NCBI GenBank assembly: GCA_031401235.1
Contig: JANNRJ010000029.1
Location: forward strand, 14,509-78,508
DNA length: 64,000 bases
Direction of reading: 5' to 3'
Source of the DNA: UBA3006 sp031401235
GTDB taxonomy: Bacteria; Actinomycetota; Acidimicrobiia; Acidimicrobiales; Ilumatobacteraceae
Positions within the stretch are counted from its first letter, which is position 1; every line of letters begins with the position of its first letter. The notes below the pieces were generated by a model. It was not told the origin of the DNA. It was given only the letters and a program-made list of their open reading frames with translations, and did no database searches. The position numbers and the translations under genes are program-made. Below are positions 17,320 through 25,463 of this stretch, in pieces.

Positions 17320-17846
17320 TGGTGGTTACTCGATGTCACTTTCACTCCATCGCTGCTGACGATGACCTCGTCGCTCAATTGTGTGGGCAAATTCTTGCCA
17401 ACATAATCAGGACGAATTGGCAATTCTCGATGACCACGATCCACAAGAACCGCAAGTTGCACAGCCCGTGGGCGCCCGTAATTGTTGATTCCTTCCATGG
17501 CTGCTCGAACTGTGCGTCCGGTAAAGAGCACGTCATCAACAAGCACAACAGTTGATCCAGATACATCACACGGGATCGAACTTATGGCACCGACAACGAT
17601 AGGTCGCATCGCAATGTCATCACGATGCATGCTCACATCAATCGCGCCAACTGGCACTGAAGGTGATGTTTCTATCAATGAAATCACGGACGCAAGAGCA
17701 TCGGCGATCCAAGTGCCACCTCGTTGCAACCCGACGATTACGAGTTTGTCAACGCCGTTATTCCGTTCGACAATTTCGTGGGCGATGCGAGTAATAGCGC
17801 GACGCACGTCGGACGCTGACATTACCTCTACAGAAGTTGCAACCAC
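17316..17846 (-). CDS. pyrR: Pyrimidine operon regulator PyrR / uracil phosphoribosyltransferase
   Basis: Senses UMP/UTP and binds a specific RNA stem-loop in pyr mRNA; many members also convert uracil to UMP. 176 residues with the PRPP loop VLVDDVLFTGRTV. The start is a GTG (17844-17846) with AAGGGA 6 nt ahead; an in-frame ATG at 17822 lacks such spacing. First gene of pyrR-B-C-carA-carB-pyrD. A PyrR-type hairpin lies 3 nt upstream of the Shine-Dalgarno, so it probably represses its own translation. Confidence 0.96.
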   Translation of the reverse strand: MVATSVEVMSASDVRRAITRIAHEIVERNNGVDKLVIVGLQRGGTWIADALASVISLIETSPSVPVGAIDVSMHRDDIAMRPIVVGAISSIPCDVSGSTVVLVDDVLFTGRTVRAAMEGINNYGRPRAVQLAVLVDRGHRELPIRPDYVGKNLPTQLSDEVIVSSDGVKVTSSNHQ

Positions 17847-17852
17847 ACTCTT

Positions 17853-17858
17853 TCCCTT
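17853..17858 (-). promoter_or_regulatory. pyrR ribosome-binding site
   Basis: AAGGGA on the minus strand, 6 nt before the GTG. It decides the GTG start and lies only 3 nt from the PyrR-type stem-loop, so protein binding there would hide it. Confidence 0.6.
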
Positions 17859-17861
17859 CGT

Positions 17862-17881
17862 TTGAACCTCACAGGGTTCAA
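17862..17881 (-). promoter_or_regulatory. PyrR-binding stem-loop in the pyr leader
   Basis: Minus strand TTGAACC-CTGTGA-GGTTCAA: a perfect 7 bp stem closed by the hexaloop CTGTGA. The loop fits the CNGNGA PyrR hexaloop, and AACCCTGTGAGGTT matches the consensus ARUCCNGNGAGGYU at 13 of 14 positions. Placement against the Shine-Dalgarno resembles the translational control described for mycobacterial pyrR rather than Bacillus-type attenuation. Confidence 0.8.
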
Positions 17882-17886
17882 TTAAC

Positions 17887-17914
17887 GACGATCGGCTGGT
17901 ATCAGCCGATCGTC
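17887..17914 (-). other. Perfect 12 bp hairpin at the head of the pyr leader
   Basis: The stem gacgatcggctg and its exact complement enclose a 4-base loop. It starts 10 bp after the DUF2079 stop and ends 5 bp before the PyrR loop. On the minus strand no clear T-run follows (GTTAATTG), so a simple terminator is doubtful. If transcription begins at the -10 candidate at 17915-17920, it would form the 5' end of the pyr mRNA. Confidence 0.75.
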
Positions 17915-17923
17915 ACAGTAGCA
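17915..17923 (-). promoter_or_regulatory. Candidate extended -10 of the pyr operon (TGC-TACTGT)
   Basis: Minus strand TGC followed by TACTGT matches an extended TGnTAnnnT -10. It lies directly after, and nearly touching, the DUF2079 stop codon. The predicted start site would fall at the base of the 12 bp hairpin. No clear -35 is seen. Confidence 0.35.
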
Positions 17924-17924
17924 C

Positions 17925-19346
17925 TCAGGGAATGCGCCGGTAGAGGATCCACCATGCATTGGACTTCACCTCGGCAAAGTGACTTCGCGCGGCTTCCCAC
18001 ACGCTGGCCGGTTCACCAATCAAGGTGGTCGGCAACATGACATATTCGACGGTGTCAGCCTGGGGTAAGCGATCACCCGAGGCAAATACATCCGGACCAT
18101 ACAGCGATCGGGCAAATGGATTGGGGAAGGCATAAATTTCCAATCGTCGCCCCAATTGGGCGGTCAGCGGGTGATAGGCCGAAATTGCCGCTTCTTTCGG
18201 TATGAGAGCAAAAAGTTCTTTCGCCGCTGCCACAGACGGGTGGTCGGCATGCCACTGAGTGATTTGTGAGCGACCCCCAGGGAGCGGTGCCCACAGATAG
18301 GCCGTTACTAGCGAGGAAACAAGAACTAAAGACATCATCAAATTCCGTGCCAGTTTCGGCGCTCGGCCAATTGCGTACGCCGTGCCAATGATGATCGCCG
18401 GCACTGCCACTATCGAATAGTGGTATTGAATGTGATACTGATACCAAAATGTGCTGACAATGTTCACAGATAAAGCCAGAATGGCTGTAAGAACGATTTC
18501 TGGCCGGATCAAAAATATGAAACCCGTTGGTGCCAGCATTTGCCAGAGATAGAAAGGCCGATTATCGCTGGCAAGATATGAAATCACTTTCCACGGTCTG
18601 CGAAATGTAGTCCTCACCAGTCCCCCGAACCCGCCGAACGGAATTCGCCACGAGTTGCGAAATGTAATCCCAGTGAAATTTTTCATCACAACGAAAATGA
18701 ATACGACCATCGTCGCTACAGAACCGACTACCACCATTAGTCCACGCTTGATATCGCGATGAAGGGCGACCCAAACGCCGATGGGTACCAAGATCAGAGC
18801 AACATCTTCCTTGACCAGCAATGCCAGAATCACCGCACCGGCAAACAATCGCCATTTGCGCTCTAGCGCGCCATACAGAGCAAAACCGATTAACAATGGC
18901 AGAAATGAATCGGGATGATAGTTCTCAAGATTTGTCCAGCTCACCGCCGGATGGAGCAAATACACGGCAACCATGGCGGCACCCATGGCGTCGCTGGAAA
19001 GTCTTCGACGTGAATATAGATACACCGGAATGCCACCCAAGGCAATAACGATTGATTGAACGACCAATAAGGTCGCCGTGCTTGAAAAAAACCAATACAG
19101 CGGCACGAGCAAAATCAATATGAACGACGAATGATCACCGAATAAATTACGACCCATCAAGGTGACAAATGGCGATTTGCCCTGCGAGAGGAGCCAGATC
19201 CCCTGGTCATATAACCCAAAGTCATACGCCGAAGTGCCTAATGCATGATGTATTCGAACGGTGAATGTCGTGAAATATGTGGCATACATTGCCATCATCG
19301 AGTAGGCCACAACAGTCCACGCTGAGACTCCTCGAAGGCGTCTCAC
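17925..19346 (-). CDS. DUF2079 multi-spanning membrane protein
   Basis: 473 residues with roughly ten hydrophobic segments. The first extracytoplasmic loop carries the family signature: DFGLYDQGIW (42-51), then a TLMGRNLFGDHSS segment and the LVPLYWF helix. DUF2079 proteins have a GT-C-like topology, so a polyprenyl-linked sugar transferase is possible, but no substrate is known. It lies 4 bp after nusB as the last gene of the long relA-to-nusB run; co-transcription with translation and shikimate genes may be positional only. Confidence 0.8.
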   Translation of the reverse strand: MRRLRGVSAWTVVAYSMMAMYATYFTTFTVRIHHALGTSAYDFGLYDQGIWLLSQGKSPFVTLMGRNLFGDHSSFILILLVPLYWFFSSTATLLVVQSIVIALGGIPVYLYSRRRLSSDAMGAAMVAVYLLHPAVSWTNLENYHPDSFLPLLIGFALYGALERKWRLFAGAVILALLVKEDVALILVPIGVWVALHRDIKRGLMVVVGSVATMVVFIFVVMKNFTGITFRNSWRIPFGGFGGLVRTTFRRPWKVISYLASDNRPFYLWQMLAPTGFIFLIRPEIVLTAILALSVNIVSTFWYQYHIQYHYSIVAVPAIIIGTAYAIGRAPKLARNLMMSLVLVSSLVTAYLWAPLPGGRSQITQWHADHPSVAAAKELFALIPKEAAISAYHPLTAQLGRRLEIYAFPNPFARSLYGPDVFASGDRLPQADTVEYVMLPTTLIGEPASVWEAARSHFAEVKSNAWWILYRRIP

Positions 19347-19350
19347 TGGG

Positions 19351-19782
19351 TTATTTTTCGTCGGGTCGAACGACCAAAGCGATTGCGGCCAATACTCCGT
19401 TGACGAACTTGCCGGATTCGTCCGTAGAAAATGTCTTGGCCATATTTACCGCTTCATTGATTACAACTGCAGTCGGAACTTCAGGACGACCCAATAATTC
19501 AAACGCACCAATGCGAAGTATGTTTCGATCAATTGATGCCATCCGTAGCAGCGTCCATCCCGTCGCATATTCGGAAATGAGATCGTCAATTTGTGGCGCT
19601 CGCTTCGTAATTCCTTCGACAATTAACGTTGTCGTTTCATCAACATCAAGAACTTGAGCCGCCATAACTTCAGCGGCAGAAATTCCCTTAACCTCAGCTT
19701 CATACAACAAATGAAGGGCTCGTTCGCGGGCGTTCGACCTTATGTCTTCGCTCGCCGCACGATTTCGCTGGCCAGCCGCCAT
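19351..19782 (-). CDS. nusB: Transcription antitermination factor NusB
   Basis: Binds boxA RNA with NusE (S10) to keep RNA polymerase processive on rRNA operons. 143 residues, all-helical, with ARERALHLLYEAE near the N-terminus and RNILRIGAFELL / PTAVVINEAVNMAK in the C-terminal half, the most conserved part. Two bp after efp, the usual actinobacterial efp-nusB pair. Confidence 0.95.
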   Translation of the reverse strand: MAAGQRNRAASEDIRSNARERALHLLYEAEVKGISAAEVMAAQVLDVDETTTLIVEGITKRAPQIDDLISEYATGWTLLRMASIDRNILRIGAFELLGRPEVPTAVVINEAVNMAKTFSTDESGKFVNGVLAAIALVVRPDEK

Positions 19783-19784
19783 GA

Positions 19785-20348
19785 TCAGACGCGGGTGATG
19801 TATTCGCCAGAGCGCGTGTCTACCTTGACACGATCCCCGACATTGATGAACAAAGGCACTTGGATAGTCTTGCCCGTTTGCAATGTTGCCGGTTTTCTGG
19901 CTCCCGATACTCGATCCCCTTGCAGACCGGGTTCGGTATTGGCAATTTCAAGTTCAACCGAGGCCGGGATTTCAACGCTGACGATCTCATCGGCATATGT
20001 GGCAATAATCGCTACAGAGTTTTCCACCAGATAGTCGGAAGCATCACCTAACGCAACGGGATTGATATTTACCTGATCGAATGTTTGGGTGTCCATGAAT
20101 ACGTAGTCGTCACCATCTCGGTAAAGAAATTGCATATCGTTCTTCTGCAAAATTGCCTGCTCGACCCGCACTCCGGCGTTGAATGTACGGTCAAGCATGT
20201 TGCCAGTGCGCAAATTTCGCAATCGGGTGCGCACGAATGCACCCCCTTTGCCCGGCTTCACATGTTGAAACTCGACCACGGTGTACAACGTGCTCTCAAT
20301 GTTTAATGTGATTCCATTTTTTAAGTCGTTCGTGGTGATTGCAGGCAC
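19785..20348 (-). CDS. efp: Elongation factor P
   Basis: Relieves ribosome stalling at polyproline stretches. 187 residues in three beta-barrel domains; the tip loop is KPGKGGAF with Lys34 where other bacteria carry the modified residue. No EpmA/EpmB-type modification gene is seen nearby. GTG start; it overlaps the 3' end of the M24 peptidase by 28 bp. Pro-rich products here (SecD linker, RpoZ tail) are plausible clients, which is inference. Confidence 0.97.
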   Translation of the reverse strand: MPAITTNDLKNGITLNIESTLYTVVEFQHVKPGKGGAFVRTRLRNLRTGNMLDRTFNAGVRVEQAILQKNDMQFLYRDGDDYVFMDTQTFDQVNINPVALGDASDYLVENSVAIIATYADEIVSVEIPASVELEIANTEPGLQGDRVSGARKPATLQTGKTIQVPLFINVGDRVKVDTRSGEYITRV

Positions 20349-21442
20349 AGATGATCTTTCTGACTTTGGGTGAGGATGCGACTACCGGTTGGAGTAACTA
20401 GAACTAAATCTTCGATTCGGACTCCACCGAGACCTCCACGATAGACGCCAGGTTCAACGGTAACTACCTCGCCCACCTGTAGTGGCTCAGAAAAATCTTT
20501 GCGTATCCACGGAAGTTCGTGAATTTGAAGGCCAACTCCATGCCCAGTGCCGTGGATAAATTCAGGACCGTATCCGCGTTCCGTGATGTATTGGCGGCAG
20601 ACCTGATCTACATCTGAACAGAGAACTCCCGGCGCAATTTTTGCCAAACCGAGCTGTTGAGCTTCGCATACGGTTTGATGGATGTCGGCCAATTCTGAAA
20701 TTACATCGCCGATGAGATACGTCCGGGTCATATCAGAGTGGTATCCATCCACCAACGCCCCAACATCGATCACAAGGGAGTGTCCCCCGACAATCCGATC
20801 TGCAGTTGGTCGATGATGCGGCCGAGCGCCATTGGGACCGGAGGCGACGATCGTTTCATAGCTGGGTCCATCGGCACCGTGTCGCCTCATCAGATATTCA
20901 AGTTCGTCGCGAATGTCGCGCTCGGCCACCCCGTCTGTGAGCATTGATTCAACTTCGGTCAAAGCCCGATCGGCTGCCATCGCTGCTAATTCGATGCGGG
21001 CAATTTCGGCATCGGATTTGATTCGGCGCAACTGCTTCACAAGACCAGATGCGGGAATCAACTTAGTGGTAAACGCATGTTGATAGATTTCGAAATTTTC
21101 CACAGTTACTTCGGACGGATCAAAACCACAAGTCGATCCTGATGACAAGACTTTGGATAGGACTTCCAGATGATCGGCGCTACTGCGAGCTTCGCGCACG
21201 TCAATTTCGACAGCCGACGATTTGGCTTGGATATGAGCCTGTTCGGTGTATCGACCGTCGGTTACGAAGATCATTTCGTGGGAGCGCACGACCAAAGTTC
21301 CGGCCGAGCCGGTGAATCCGATAAGCCACCGGATATTTTCCGGCGAGAACACCAGCAGTGTGTCGGTTAAAAACTTTTCGTGTAGTTGCCGACGTAACAA
21401 TTCAGCACGACCCGTTACACGCAGTGTCGGCAACTTAGCCAT
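20321..21442 (-). CDS. pepQ: M24-family Xaa-Pro aminopeptidase/dipeptidase
   Basis: Creatinase-fold metallopeptidase cleaving next to proline. 373 residues from the ATG at 21442, which overlaps aroQ by 8 bp; an ATG 18 bp earlier is also possible. The N-terminal creatinase domain covers about 1-125. Metal ligands are visible in the catalytic part: Asp in VIDVGALVDG and in HSDMTRTY, His in FIHGTGHGVGL, Glu in VTVEPGVY and in VRIEDLVLV. It stands between aroQ and efp, its conserved actinobacterial position. The exact substrate cannot be set. Confidence 0.9.
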   Translation of the reverse strand: MAKLPTLRVTGRAELLRRQLHEKFLTDTLLVFSPENIRWLIGFTGSAGTLVVRSHEMIFVTDGRYTEQAHIQAKSSAVEIDVREARSSADHLEVLSKVLSSGSTCGFDPSEVTVENFEIYQHAFTTKLIPASGLVKQLRRIKSDAEIARIELAAMAADRALTEVESMLTDGVAERDIRDELEYLMRRHGADGPSYETIVASGPNGARPHHRPTADRIVGGHSLVIDVGALVDGYHSDMTRTYLIGDVISELADIHQTVCEAQQLGLAKIAPGVLCSDVDQVCRQYITERGYGPEFIHGTGHGVGLQIHELPWIRKDFSEPLQVGEVVTVEPGVYRGGLGGVRIEDLVLVTPTGSRILTQSQKDHLCLQSPRTT

Positions 21443-21890
21443 CGGCAAGATGCTTGGCAATCGCCTCTATTGCCAACACATACCCCTGACCGCCGAAGCC
21501 AGCGATCGTTCCAATTGCCACCTGGGCAACCACACTCACGTGACGCCACGGTTCTCGCGCGGCCGGATTGGAAAGGTGAACTTCCACAACAGGTCCTTCA
21601 AAGGTGGCCAGGGCTTCGCTCAGACTCCAGGCGTAGTGGGTAAATGCACCTGGATTGATGATGATTGCGGCACACCGACCGCGAGCACCGTGAATCTGGT
21701 CAATCAGTTCGGAGGCACTATTGCTTTGATACGACTCGATGAGAAGGCCGAATTTCTTGGCTGCGATACCCAAAGTTGCCAGATGGTCATTCAGGGTTAA
21801 TGTCCCGTAGACCTCAGGTTGGCGTGAACCCAGCAGATTGAGGTTCGGGCCGTTGAGCACGAGCACGGTGGAAGTTAGCGAGCGAGCCAT
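21435..21890 (-). CDS. aroQ: 3-Dehydroquinate dehydratase, type II
   Basis: Third shikimate step, dehydroquinate to dehydroshikimate. 151 residues, dodecameric type II fold. VLVLNGPNLNLLGSRQPEVYG holds the catalytic Tyr, followed by INPGAFTHYAWSL and EVHLSNPAAREPWRH with the catalytic His region. Follows aroB by 4 bp, so aroB-aroQ supply consecutive reactions. Confidence 0.96.
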   Translation of the reverse strand: MARSLTSTVLVLNGPNLNLLGSRQPEVYGTLTLNDHLATLGIAAKKFGLLIESYQSNSASELIDQIHGARGRCAAIIINPGAFTHYAWSLSEALATFEGPVVEVHLSNPAAREPWRHVSVVAQVAIGTIAGFGGQGYVLAIEAIAKHLADG

Positions 21891-21894
21891 GCTC

Positions 21895-22911
21895 TCAGGG
21901 TAGTTCCATACGTCTAAAAGCTTCGACTACGTTGGCGCGACTGATTTCGGCAACGGTTTCAACTCCGGCGATGCCATCAAGTACGAAGGTCAACCCGTTG
22001 AGGGCCTTCTTATCGGACATCATCAGATTGATGAGTTCGTCCGTTGAGCATCCACTTGGCAGCGCCACTTCGAGCCCATACGTTTCGCCAATGACCTTGT
22101 AGTGATATTGGACTCTTTGGGCATCGATTCGTCCCAAAACTTCGGCCAAATGTGCCGCGAACACCATTCCAATTGCAACTGCTTCACCATGCAATATCCG
22201 AAACTCAGTTGCAATTTCGACGGCATGAGCCAGAGTGTGCCCGTAATTGAGCACTGCCCTCGCACCACTTTCGCGTTCATCCCGGGAAACGACGTTGGCT
22301 TTAATTTCAATGCAGCTAGCAATTCGCGCGGATTGATCTAGTGCAAGTAGATCCTTCCCGCTGAGGAAGTGATACTTGGCCATCTCTCCCAAACCGCTGC
22401 GCATTTCTCTCTCCGGTAATGTTGACAATGCGTCCAGATCACAGATCACGCCTACAGGCTGCCAAAAAGCGCCGACAAGATTTTTGCCTTCGGGTAAATT
22501 GACTCCTGTCTTCCCCCCGATCGCCGCATCAATCATTCCAACCAACGATGTCGCCACATGCACCACCGGAGTGCCGCGATGCCATGCTGCCGCGGCAAAA
22601 CCTGCGACATCGGTGACCATTCCCCCGCCAATTCCAATTACAACGTCGCCTCGAGTGAGCGAGGTTCGGGCGAACGAGCGGGACAACTCTTCAATTATGG
22701 CAAGAGTTTTGTATTGTTCGCCATTGCCGATGAACAAAGTGACCGAAGGTATTTCAAGGTCAACCTGAAAGTCGATATTCTGTTGCGTCACAATTACGGC
22801 ACGCTGGGCACTTTCGGGAATGATCTGTGACAATTGTTTGCGAACACCATGACCGACGATGACCGGATACGTGCGGTCGCCAAGTTCAACTGAAATTCGC
22901 CGCACGGTCAC
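21895..22911 (-). CDS. aroB: 3-Dehydroquinate synthase
   Basis: NAD- and metal-dependent enzyme converting DAHP to 3-dehydroquinate. 338 residues. The NAD loop GGGMVTDVAGFAAA and the following TSLVGMIDAAIGGKTGVN segment are clear; metal ligands lie in LRSGLGEMAKYH-type, NYGHTLAHAVE and HGEAVAIGM motifs. The GTG start overlaps the aroK stop by 4 bp. The DAHP synthase gene is not in the window. Confidence 0.97.
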   Translation of the reverse strand: MTVRRISVELGDRTYPVIVGHGVRKQLSQIIPESAQRAVIVTQQNIDFQVDLEIPSVTLFIGNGEQYKTLAIIEELSRSFARTSLTRGDVVIGIGGGMVTDVAGFAAAAWHRGTPVVHVATSLVGMIDAAIGGKTGVNLPEGKNLVGAFWQPVGVICDLDALSTLPEREMRSGLGEMAKYHFLSGKDLLALDQSARIASCIEIKANVVSRDERESGARAVLNYGHTLAHAVEIATEFRILHGEAVAIGMVFAAHLAEVLGRIDAQRVQYHYKVIGETYGLEVALPSGCSTDELINLMMSDKKALNGLTFVLDGIAGVETVAEISRANVVEAFRRMELP

Positions 22912-23435
22912 GAAGCTTCCTGATCCATAAGGTAATTGAACACAACCTTTACAATCTCGTTGATATCTCGGCCATTGGCATCCACTCGTAAATTTGCTAG
23001 TTCCGCATAAAGCCGTCGTCGTTCAATACTCATTGCCACCAGTGTTGCAAATGGATCGTCATCTAAAAGAGGTCGATGACTCCCATTGGATATTCGTTTT
23101 AACAAATTTGCCGGCTCGGCATCTAGCCACATCACATGTGACTTTGAATTTTGAATTGCCCGTCGGTTTTGCTCCGTTAACACCACACCTCCGGCTGCTG
23201 CAATCACTTTGGGTACGTCATCGGCAAGGATTAATTGCAACGCTTTGCTTTCGTGTGCGCGAAAGGCAGGTTCTCCTTCTAGTTCGAAGATCTCTCGAAC
23301 TGACAAACCTGTGGTCGCAATCACCACATCATCGGTGTCGACGAACTGGCAACCAAATTGTTTAGCCAAACGTTTTCCAACTGTCGTTTTACCGGATCCA
23401 GTGAGGCCGATGAGAACTATGGACCGCGTCAACAT
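22908..23435 (-). CDS. aroK: Shikimate kinase
   Basis: Phosphorylates shikimate with ATP. 175 residues from the ATG at 23435; a frame reaching to 23600 reads the aroC antisense and was rejected, and a TTG one codon later is also possible. P-loop GLTGSGKT at 10-17, FVDTDD shikimate-binding Asp, FRAHESKAL and the AAAGGVVL motif, then the lid with SHRPLL. Coupled to aroB by a GTGA overlap. Confidence 0.96.
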   Translation of the reverse strand: MLTRSIVLIGLTGSGKTTVGKRLAKQFGCQFVDTDDVVIATTGLSVREIFELEGEPAFRAHESKALQLILADDVPKVIAAAGGVVLTEQNRRAIQNSKSHVMWLDAEPANLLKRISNGSHRPLLDDDPFATLVAMSIERRRLYAELANLRVDANGRDINEIVKVVFNYLMDQEAS

Positions 23436-23454
23436 GCAAAGTAGGAATTGCCAA

Positions 23455-24618
23455 CTACTTGAGCGAATCGGCAAATGATCGACAATTGCGAACAAACTCA
23501 ATGACCGAGTCGCCGCCGAATTTTCGCTGAGCCTCATTGGCCAATACCAGGGCGACCATAGTTTCGGCAATGACCCCCATCGCTGGTACGGCAGTGACAT
23601 CAGTCCGCTCTTTGAAACTCACCGTCTCTTCCTTGGTTTGAGTATCGACGGTCTTGAGTGTCGGACGATTCAATGTTGACAGCGGTTTCATTGCCGCCCT
23701 GACTACCAGAAGTTCTCCCGTGGACATTCCACCTTCAGTGCCTCCGGCAAAAGTGGTGTGGCGACGATAATTTTTTCCATCCTCATTCCATGTGATGGCG
23801 TCATGGGCTTGGCTACCTCGCCGACCGGCAACTTCGAACCCGTCCCCGATTTCCACACCTTTGACTGCTTGGATACTCATGATCGCCTGGGCTAATAGCG
23901 CATCAAGTTTTCGATCCCAGTGAACATAACTTCCGAGTCCCACCGGAAGTCCATAAGCCAACACTTCAATGATGCCACCAAGGCTGTCACCGTCGCGTGA
24001 GGCTGCTTCGATTTCGGCGATCATTCGTTCCTGTGCCTCGGCGTCAAAACAACGTACTGGTGATTCATCCACTTGTTCAAGATCGGTCGGCAGGGGTCGA
24101 ACACTCCCTGAGCTTCTGGCACTACCGAGTTGCAACACATGCGAAAGGATGTTGACCGAAATGGTGTTTAACAACAACTTTGCCAATGCGCCAGCGGCCA
24201 CTCGCGCTACGGTCTCACGTGCACTCGCTCTTTCCAATACATCTCGAGCGTCGGTGAACCCATACTTCTGCATTCCGGTTAGATCAGCATGTCCTGGTCG
24301 CGGTTGAGTCAGCGGTTTTTTCGTAGATCCGGGCGCCGGTGACATCTCTTGGTGCCAAACGTCGCTACGAAACCATTCGGTATTTTTGATCTCAATTGCC
24401 ACCGGCGATCCAAGAGTACGTCCATGGCGAATGCCACCCAGCAACTCAATCTCATCAATTTCGAATCGTTGACGAGGTCCACGACCGTAACCGAGTCGCC
24501 GGCGGGCCAACTCGCTTTGAATGTCCTGAGCGGTGACATCAAGTCCGGCAGGGAGACCTTCGACTATCACAACCAGCGATTGTCCATGGCTCTCCCCAGC
24601 CGTGAGATATCGCAACAT
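23455..24618 (-). CDS. aroC: Chorismate synthase
   Basis: Reduced-FMN enzyme making chorismate from EPSP, the last shikimate step. 387 residues from the ATG at 24618, which directly precedes the signature LRYLTAGESHGQSL; the longer frame to 24717 lies over aroE. Other motifs: RRLGYGRGPRQR, RPGHADLTGMQKYG, RASARETV and TFAGGTEGGMSTGE. EPSP synthase (aroA) is not in the window. Five bp after aroE. Confidence 0.97.
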   Translation of the reverse strand: MLRYLTAGESHGQSLVVIVEGLPAGLDVTAQDIQSELARRRLGYGRGPRQRFEIDEIELLGGIRHGRTLGSPVAIEIKNTEWFRSDVWHQEMSPAPGSTKKPLTQPRPGHADLTGMQKYGFTDARDVLERASARETVARVAAGALAKLLLNTISVNILSHVLQLGSARSSGSVRPLPTDLEQVDESPVRCFDAEAQERMIAEIEAASRDGDSLGGIIEVLAYGLPVGLGSYVHWDRKLDALLAQAIMSIQAVKGVEIGDGFEVAGRRGSQAHDAITWNEDGKNYRRHTTFAGGTEGGMSTGELLVVRAAMKPLSTLNRPTLKTVDTQTKEETVSFKERTDVTAVPAMGVIAETMVALVLANEAQRKFGGDSVIEFVRNCRSFADSLK

Positions 24619-24623
24619 GGTTT

Positions 24624-25463
24624 TTAGGCTATCGGTGCATGTCGCATGCTTCGCGCGCTGAGTTCCTCCAGCGCCGCCGATCGCATAATCTCGACACTTG
24701 GCAGTCGCCCGAGCCAATGTTGTTGTTGCAGTGCACCTTGATGAACCAGCATGTCAAGACCATCAACGATTGTCGCACCGACTTTGCGAGCCTCACGCAA
24801 CAGCGGTGTGAGCAATGGATCGTAAACCGCATCAAGTACGAATTGTCCATGGTGTAAATACGTCGAACTACATGGGATAGATGATTCGTTGACCGATCGC
24901 ATGCCTATCGGTGTGCAATTAATCAAAATATTTGACTTGGCAATATCTGACTCGATTCCTATCCGTGCCAAGCGAGAAATCTTGATCGCCTCTTGAGCAT
25001 GGGATTCAGTTCGATTGATTACAACTAATTCGGCAATTCCTCGCAACGACATGGCGGCGATAATTGAGCGGGCAGTTCCACCAGCACCGATAATTGCAAC
25101 CTTTGCGGATGCCAACACGGCTCCAGCAGATTCGAGGGCGTTGCAGCACCCCTCGCCATCGGTATTGATACCCAGCAATGACCCATCTGGTCGTCGAATC
25201 ACTGTGTTCACCGAACGAACCAATCGTGCTGATTCATCCAAATCGTCAACAGCATCACAGATTTCACTCTTCAGAGGCATCGTCACCGAAAGCCCAGAAA
25301 TGCCAAGAGTTCGCATCGCCCGTATTGCGTCAGACGCGCTACCGGGAGCAACTTCGAACGCGACGTAAATCCAGTCGTCTCCATGAATCCGAAAGGCCGC
25401 ATTGTGAATTGCAGGAGAAAGACTCTGTTCAATAGGCGAACCAATTACAGCCGCGACGTTCAT
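24624..25463 (-). CDS. aroE: Shikimate dehydrogenase
   Basis: NADPH-dependent reduction of dehydroshikimate. 279 residues. Substrate-binding SLSPAIHNAAF at the N-terminus, catalytic Lys in TMPLKSE, Asp in the GEGCCNALE region, and the dinucleotide loop GAGGTARS. In actinobacteria aroE-mltG-ruvX-alaS is a stable group, as here; its start overlaps mltG by 4 bp. Confidence 0.95.
   Translation of the reverse strand: MNVAAVIGSPIEQSLSPAIHNAAFRIHGDDWIYVAFEVAPGSASDAIRAMRTLGISGLSVTMPLKSEICDAVDDLDESARLVRSVNTVIRRPDGSLLGINTDGEGCCNALESAGAVLASAKVAIIGAGGTARSIIAAMSLRGIAELVVINRTESHAQEAIKISRLARIGIESDIAKSNILINCTPIGMRSVNESSIPCSSTYLHHGQFVLDAVYDPLLTPLLREARKVGATIVDGLDMLVHQGALQQQHWLGRLPSVEIMRSAALEELSARSMRHAPIA

Noticed and set aside
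17887..17914. Hairpin as a plain intrinsic terminator of the nusB-DUF2079 transcript
   Set aside because: The stem is strong but the minus strand continues GTTAATTG without a T-run, and a promoter candidate lies just upstream. Kept as an unassigned structure.
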